NCBI GenBank assembly: GCA_013433145.1
Contig: CM024175.1
Coordinates: forward strand, 2,836,516 to 2,900,515
Reading direction: 5' to 3'
DNA length: 64,000 nt
Source: Ascaris suum
Lineage: Eukaryota > Nematoda > Chromadorea > Rhabditida > Ascarididae
Under the pieces are notes generated by a model. That model was not told the DNA's origin. It saw only the letters and a program-made list of their open reading frames with translations, and made no database searches. Every line of letters starts with the position of its first letter. The first letter of the stretch is position 1. Of this stretch, positions 58,701 to 64,000 are shown piece by piece. Position numbers and translations under genes: made by a program.

Positions 58701-61700
58701 ATATATGCCTATCATTCTTGAGTGGGTAAATCTTTTGTCACTGCGATTAGTTGCAGACGAATTTTAGCCTTACTATCACTTTTCTCAGCTATTTTCTGCA
58801 CTGCTGCGAATCGTCGCTCGTCCAGGATAACGGAGTCTATGCCGTTCCAACCGCTTCAATCAATCTCTGCTGCAAGTGCAAAGCCGGACAAGGCTTCTGA
58901 GGATCCTAGACCAATTTTCCAGTGCAGAAACCTTCTAAATTAACTCGAAGAAACACTGTTTCAGAAAAGTGGCGAGTCCAGCTATCCCGTTCTTGTATAC
59001 ATTCACGATGGCGGATTTGAGTCGGGCAGTGCGTCTTCTTTCGGCTATAAACGTTTCTGTGATAACCTAGTCAGTGAAGGAATTGTCGTTGTGTCGATCA
59101 ACTATCGCGTTGGATTCTTAGGTAAGCAACTGCTGCATAAGAAAGCTCGTCGTAGGCTTTTTACATTGTCGAGTGAGTCTCTAGTGAGTGACTTTTTTTA
59201 AGTGCATACGATTGCAGAAAGCAATACATAAGAGATCATAGGCTTGAAATAAACACGAATTAGCAACGAAATAAACTGCATTACGAGGAGGTATTGATGC
59301 TCCTCAATAGTGAAGAAAACCTCGCCTTTCGAAATGAAATTAACTTGATCAAGTCACGTCGCAGTTAATCATAGCTCTTCAAAGTGCCGCAGATAATAGC
59401 ATTACACCTCCAAAAGGTCGAACTTTTAGTCCCTGTATATCGATAAATCCGTTTGTGAAACCTCCCTAATTTTCATCAACACTTTCTGTCGGAATGCCCA
59501 GCATTGAACTATCTCAGCGTCGTTCTCTTCGGGCGTCATCGATTACAAGACAACCCACATTAATTTGTTGCGACGATAGTGAGCGCTACAATTCCATATG
59601 CGACAATGTTTCATTCCTCATCCATGCGGAAACGATCTTTGCAGTAAATTTTGCAATGAAATACTACACTGCGATGATGTTGTCACAGCTATTTCCTTTC
59701 ATATAAACGGATGAGTCGGACATTTCCCGTTTAGTGGTCCATGACAGCGTTTACATCGCATCTTTAACAGCACAGTTGCTCTGTTAAAGGGTGCTGTTCT
59801 ACCTAAGCACTCCCTCATTGCTGTCACTCCTTCCAAAAATAGCAAAAGCGTGATACACTACGCGCCTGTGGCACTATTTTCGTTTGATAGGATCCCACAG
59901 AGTCACCTTTCTCACAGCGCATCCTCGAGGTGTCTCGAGTGGTATGATGAAAACACACCTTTAATAGCGTAACTAAAAAGAGTTTTGTGTTAACATCATT
60001 CACAGAGCAGCCACAGCAATTTCAGCGCATTCGCATGCGGAGGCGCCGATGTCGCAGAAATTCTGCACCCTATAGGATACAGTCGGAAATGAGTTCATAT
60101 AGAGAGGTCTTTTAGGTTTCTGGACGACAGGTGATCACGCACTTCCTGGTAATGCCGGTCTCCTGGACCAGACGCAAGCACTTACGTATGTCAATGAAAA
60201 TATCGAAGCGTTCGGAGGTGATCCATTACGCGTCACAATCTTAGGGCATGGGTCTGGAGCAGCCAGCGCTACTGCGCTCTCGCTTTCACCATATGCGAAC
60301 TGTAAGTTCTGACGTCTAATTCAAAAGGATTATTGACGTTGCTAGCGAATCCCTATTGCTGATACTTCGCAAACGTCTGCCGATTGCATATCACGTGGGG
60401 ACCCTATGATCTTGCTGCTCTTACCATGGCAAAAGTCGAGCAACCCCATACCATCTGCCGATGAGCCAGGGAAACTGATGTCATGAAAGTGAAGCACCCA
60501 CTTGCATCTTCCACTGCACATTTCCTGCACTCCTCTACAAGTGTCTTCTAGTCTCGCTGTTTGCTTTTTGAAGTGTGTTACAAAAACTTAAGTGCTACTT
60601 CAGCTATTTTGTTGGCTTAAGTTGGCTTAAGTTGCCAAAGGTTGTTCGCTTAAGTGCTACTTCAGCTATCTTGTAAAACATTCCCTCGTTTCCTGAAATT
60701 TGAAGAGGTTGCACTTGTAAATGAGAGATTTGGTGTTAATCTCGTGAATTTTGCAGATCTCTTCCAGCAAACGATAAGTATAAGCGGATCAATATTCTCT
60801 CAGTTAGCACAAAGCGAAACGACAATAGAGGATAGTCTCAAATTGGCTGAAACAGTCGGTTGCCGCAATGAGAGAAGTAAAATCACTCGTGATTGCATGA
60901 AAAAGAAGAACATTGTTGAATTGATGAACGCTGTCAATGAAGTTGTAAGTTTTTAAATTAAAACCTGAATTTTCATCTGCTCATTGTGAAGCACGAGCAT
61001 GAATCTCACCTATATACCGTATAGTTCACCTCTGTTTTTAGAGGAACGTTGCGAATTTTCTTTCGAAAACTAAGGTGGTATGTTATTGTGAGACAATATT
61101 TCCATGGTAATCTTGGCATTATTCATTACGATATGGAGATGCTTAACTACGGTTGGCATCTGAGATACTATTTTGAACAAATCGACCCCTCAAAAACGTA
61201 ACGAAAATGTTTAAATATGGATTGCGCATTTGTGTTTGAAATAAGAATTTGCAATGGAAGGTGAATGCAATCCACTCTGATAGATGAGTTTCTTTATGGA
61301 ATTCTTTCTCGTTTTGTTTTCGTTATTCTCACATGGAATGCAAACATGAAAGAATTTGAATTATTAGACACATTAATGGCGCTGCTGACGACGGCGATGA
61401 AAGGGATTGAAAAAGATCGCATTTTACCGATAGAAAATCAACAACTCCTTGCTAGCTTATTCAGCACCCTTAATGTTCGCATGATTCAGGAAGCTGCTCA
61501 CCCAAGAAGAAACGGCGTCAAGTTTCGTCCCGTATTCGACAACAACTTTTTGACGCCACCACTGGAACAGCTGATGAGCCGGGCACCTCATATCACAAGC
61601 ATCGTAGGTCTCACGAACGCTGCATCAGGCGTCTTGCCCAAGCGTATGATTTCTCTCTATTCTTTTGAAAGTTGCTTCATTAGAAACAGGCCGACCAACT

Positions 61701-62343
61701 GCAAATACCAAAGGATTTGACAGGTAAAGAGCATGATCCCCATGCACTTAGTAGGACAGCTAAAAAAACGGAAGTGTTTTGTTGCTGCTCCGAGTGATCC
61801 ATCGACTGTCATATTCACTCCTCACTCCATCAGGTCCCCTGTCCCTTCTCTCCTTTGCTTCACCGCAGCCTTCGCAGCCACATTCTCCCTTTTCAGCAGC
61901 CAGCAAGGTTTGCATACACGATTTAAAAGTAACCACTATTCGGACATGCGTATTCCAGCGATTTTTCTCATGTCACTTAAAGATGCTACGTTCGGTGTTG
62001 ATTGCTGGTTTGATCCCACCTTATCCCACTGCTCGGTATCGTAGATTTAAAATCCATATTACATAATGATTTCATTTCGATCTTATGGAAGTAATCATTT
62101 CTTGGGCATTTAGCAATACCATCCTCAAAGATGTCAAAATTCTCGGCCGATGATCTCACCGATTATATCAAAAAGGAGGTTGCAACAGAGAACGACTTCG
62201 GTGCTGCTGCAGAAGATTTTCAACACAAATTGATTGAGTTCTTCGTCAGACGGGATGCTCCCCAACATGCGGACGCCGATTTCTACTTAGCAAGACTGCT
62301 GGAGGTCACTGAAAATTTTCACTACATTTTCTCTAATTTTTGA
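55560..62343 (+). CDS. secreted type-B carboxylesterase/cholinesterase-like protein lacking the catalytic serine
   Basis: Seven exons (55560-55745, 56982-57131, 58965-59121, 60116-60301, 60757-60944, 61490-61643, 62114-62304) join in phase to 404 codons. Signal peptide: MSACQFLYAIPLLIHLVLG. Type-B carboxylesterase core: FLGIPYASPP (47-56), the Cys83/Cys101 pair with SEACLYLNV, SEGIVVVSINYRVGFLG ending at 165, GNAGLLDQTQAL, FGGDP (197-201) and the Cys262/Cys273 pair. These signatures keep the alpha/beta-hydrolase fold and disulfides. The active site does not: G-x-S-x-G is GHGSG (208-212, Gly210 at the nucleophile), HGGG is HDGG (126-129), and the triad Glu before the Gly of 'G..N..EG' is Ser335 or Ala334. 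Family members are ~550 residues. The last third, with the catalytic His, is not seen. If the 62304 donor is unused, translation stops at 62343. It is probably secreted and non-catalytic, as neuroligins and similar adhesion proteins are. Confidence 0.82.
56982..57131 (+). CDS. esterase-like exon 2: CLYLNV block
   Basis: Acceptor CATTTTTCAG, donor AAG/GTTTGT, 150 nt, phase 0 at both ends. It reads APMPMRPWEGTRQAKQFG and SEACLYLNVMAP. The family motif is S-E-D-C-L-Y-L-N, so the Asp is Ala here while the disulfide Cys is kept. Confidence 0.85.
58430..58921 (-). pseudogene. antisense coding-like stretch in an esterase intron
   Basis: On the minus strand 58921-58712 reads GSSEALSGFALAAEID, a TGA, then SVILDERRFAAVQKIAEKSD and IRLQLIAVTKDLPTQE before a stop. 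A different frame continues as GIKSDCKRCLVSRVIKDSRK, VAWSDCPEFAQRDQVFAVIK and NEFILPDSVMIMEHDTFTDM to a stop at 58430. Composition and length look coding, but an in-frame stop and a frame change interrupt it. I read it as a disabled mobile-element or retro-copied gene fragment. A nested spliced gene is the alternative (acceptor-like TTGGTTAGCAG near 58672). Family unknown. Confidence 0.38.
58965..59121 (+). CDS. esterase-like exon 3: oxyanion loop
   Basis: Acceptor ACTGTTTCAG, donor TTAG/GTAAGC. It reads YPVLVYIHDGGFESGSA and GIVVVSINYRVGFL. The oxyanion loop is His-Asp-Gly-Gly where His-Gly-Gly-Gly is expected. Confidence 0.88.
60116..60301 (+). CDS. esterase-like exon 4: nucleophile elbow
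   Basis: Acceptor GGTCTTTTAG, donor ACT/GTAAGT. The Gly codon is split G/GT with exon 3, giving the family motif GFWTTGD. It contains GNAGLLDQTQAL, FGGDP and VTILGHGSGAAS, where the catalytic Ser position is Gly. Confidence 0.88.
60587..60669. repeat. pair of identical 21-bp direct repeats
   Basis: CTTAAGTGCTACTTCAGCTA plus one T occurs at 60587-60607 and 60649-60669 in the intron between esterase exons 4 and 5. The 41 bp between them include a short GTTGGCTTAA duplication. It looks like a small tandem duplication that has partly decayed. Confidence 0.85.
60757..60944 (+). CDS. esterase-like exon 5
   Basis: Acceptor AATTTTGCAG, donor GTT/GTAAGT. It reads LFQQTISISGSIF, the usual segment after the nucleophile elbow, and has the Cys262-Cys273 pair at the 11-residue spacing typical of cholinesterases. 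Confidence 0.82.
61490..61643 (+). CDS. esterase-like exon 6: acidic-triad region
   Basis: The acceptor GATTCAG restores phase 0 from exon 5 and the spacing to KFRPVFDNNFL matches the family (F-x-P-x-x-D-G-D-F). It then reads SIVGLTNAASG, where the family has a Glu or Asp before the final Gly. The donor C/GTATGA leaves one base of a Pro codon. Confidence 0.72.
62114..62343 (+). CDS. esterase-like exon 7
   Basis: The acceptor GGCATTTAG completes the split Pro codon. It reads KFSADDLTDYIKKEVATEND, then FFVRRDAP and ADFYLARLLE, a segment characteristic of nematode carboxylesterases. GTCACT after 62304 is a poor donor. Otherwise the frame continues 12 codons to TGA at 62341-62343. No following exon was identified. 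Confidence 0.7.
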
Positions 62344-63545
62344 ACAATTGTGAGCGGAAAAGCGGAAGTTGCAAATGTAACGCGGAAATTTGTTTGTGTC
62401 GAAACGGCATTTACATTTGAACAATGCCTTATTAATATTTCAAATATTACTTTTTCCCTCATCAAGAAGATATAAAGCATTCATTGGACGGTGTTCAAAG
62501 CGGTTTTATGTTAATATTGGTCGGTATAAACCTTAGTAAAACTACTTTATTCTGATTTAGACCCAATGCGTTTAATGGCTTGCGAGCTTCTACGTTGACC
62601 TTCCAAGAGTGATGTTCCTTATCCTATTGAGCATAATTGGTCTGCAATTGGTAAAAAGCTTTTTGGGCGACTGAACTGCAAAATTTTTGTCAAAGCTTCA
62701 TGTGAAATTTCTGGGACGACTGGCGATGATAAAGCAATTGTGGGGGACTGTTCGAGAAGCTAGCAAGGTGTGCGCTTTTTCGTCCTATTCCCCTCATCAA
62801 TGAATTTCCTTGAATTGCCGAGATGCAGGAAGTGGAAACAGAAATTTTGGGCAGAAAATTTGTCTTTCTATGAGTGAATAGGTCATAAACTTATAGAGTT
62901 TCCTAATGTCTCTAAAATTTTCCTGCGAAGTTGATCATTTAGCTAGAAATATAGCATAGGAAATATTCTCCGATACATGTTCCGGCCATTAAATTTCCTG
63001 ATTTTAGTTTCCGCCGTTTACTCGATTCACATAAGTGAATAGAAGATTATGTCAAACATTATCTTGCGCCCATTTCGAATCAATGAACTTGATGTTTTCA
63101 TTTCCTAGTATTCTTCTTAGTGCCGCTCCACCTCCCCCCCCCCCCCCCCTCCCCCCACGTCACTAGAGGGATAACACCTTTCTGCATAGTCTCTTAATTA
63201 TCTGCTTACCCATATGCATTTTCAACCTATAAACGAGTAAAATTGATTTATCGGCTAGAATTAAGTGCCCATGATGACTCCATGCAAAATTAGTTATAGT
63301 GATTTATAAGCTTCAAAAAGGGTTATTTGTGCACTATTTTTGTGGCATTATTCCAACGGGGCATTCTCTCAAAAATAAATGCATTATTGCATCCTTTTTT
63401 TTGTCTTTTAGCAATATGGGGGTTTGTTGGTCGAAAAGCGGAGCTGTCGGATTTTGTCCTCCACAACCTCCCGCGAGATTTTCCCCAAATGTTGGCATTC
63501 ATATAGACGGCCCACTTTGTTGGTAATGTCACAGCGATGATTTAT
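62344..63545. other. downstream of the esterase exons, no gene recognised
   Basis: Expected to hold the last esterase exons, but no catalytic-His region or family motif is visible. A poly-C tract (63134-63149 plus C6 to 63156) lies here. An open frame near 63407-63526 after acceptor TTTTAG reads GVCWSKSGAVGFCPPQPPAR and stops before the LTR. It is unidentified. Confidence 0.4.
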
Positions 63546-63921
63546 TGTTGGGTATGGCACTGAACAGCCAACCCAAGATATTTACTTGTGATCCAAATCT
63601 ATTTGTGATTTAACACTGCAGTGACCATTTTGCTCGTATGGGTGGTTCTCGTTCATTGTTCTTCGCGCATTGCCATTCATCGACTTAGATGCTTTTGGCC
63701 TACCCGAGTGTGTATAAGTTGTGCTTTAGCCCATTGGAGTCACTCTTCTCCATTCTACAGCTCCCCGATCGGCAGCCCTTCCTGGTACCTCCGGCCTCTC
63801 GCCGTTTCTACTGGTTCTTGGAACCTGTGGTGCTCCCCAATAAACCACTTCGATTATCCCCGTGTTCCTCCACGTTCAACTCGGCCTTCCTCGGCGCGTC
63901 GCAGCAGCCAGAGTTGCAACA
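63546..63921 (+). mobile_element. solo LTR, copy B (376 bp), diverged from copy A
   Basis: Starts TGTTGGG and ends GTTGCAACA, giving TG...CA ends with a short TGTTG/CAACA inverted repeat. It is colinear with 3259-3624, roughly four bases in five identical, with TATAA at 63713-63717 and AATAAA at 63839-63844 at the same spacing. The flanks TTTAT and TGTAT match at four of five bases, consistent with a decayed 5-bp target duplication. Copy A lacks about 9 bases near its left end present here. No internal element is attached. Confidence 0.7.
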
Positions 63922-64000
63922 TGTATACTTCTAGTCTTCCGGCCAATTTTTTCACTGCTCAACATGCAGTAATCAATGTTGAATGAGTGGCTGGCTCTGT

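Noticed and set aside
62610..62770. Frame reading DVPYPIEHNWSAIGKKLFGR considered as the missing esterase C-terminus
   Set aside because: It lacks the family's His-containing motif and any acceptor in the right phase.

Overview
This window looks like gene-sparse nuclear DNA from a nematode, probably a clade V (strongylid or hookworm-like) worm. It is strongly AT-rich. The recognisable genes are split into short exons by large introns. Acceptors are of the short TTTCAG/TTTTCAG kind with no long polypyrimidine tract, and the best coding matches resemble nematode or general animal families. I saw no rRNA, tRNA, CRISPR array or bacterial-type operon. The species is inference only.

Left part (about 0.5-11.5 kb, minus strand): four phase-compatible exons encode the tandem C2 domains of a GAP1-type Ras GTPase-activating protein (RASA2/RASA3-like). 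The gene runs right to left, and its catalytic RasGAP domain and 3' end lie beyond the left edge. The intron of over 5 kb before the last visible exon holds a solo LTR with an intact 5-bp target duplication, a poly-C run and a compact hairpin. A G-rich, quadruplex-capable tract lies just upstream of another exon.

At 12.6-14.3 kb (plus strand), five short open segments join in a consistent reading phase and probably represent an unidentified gene facing away from the RasGAP gene. From about 14.4 to 55.5 kb the DNA is mostly non-coding: microsatellites (including a 284-bp AT tract), a 41-bp minisatellite and GC-shifted islands that may be decayed mobile DNA. There are also isolated exon-like or ORF-like pieces, one kinase-like, one LITAF-like and one small secreted ORF, none joined into a convincing gene.

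Right part (55.6-62.3 kb, plus strand): seven exons encode a secreted type-B carboxylesterase/cholinesterase-like protein. Its fold and disulfide signatures are kept, but the nucleophile serine is glycine, the acidic triad member is missing and the oxyanion loop carries an aspartate. It is probably a non-catalytic family member, with its C-terminus not found in the window. One of its introns contains an antisense coding-like stretch. A second, diverged copy of the solo LTR closes the window at 63.5-63.9 kb.
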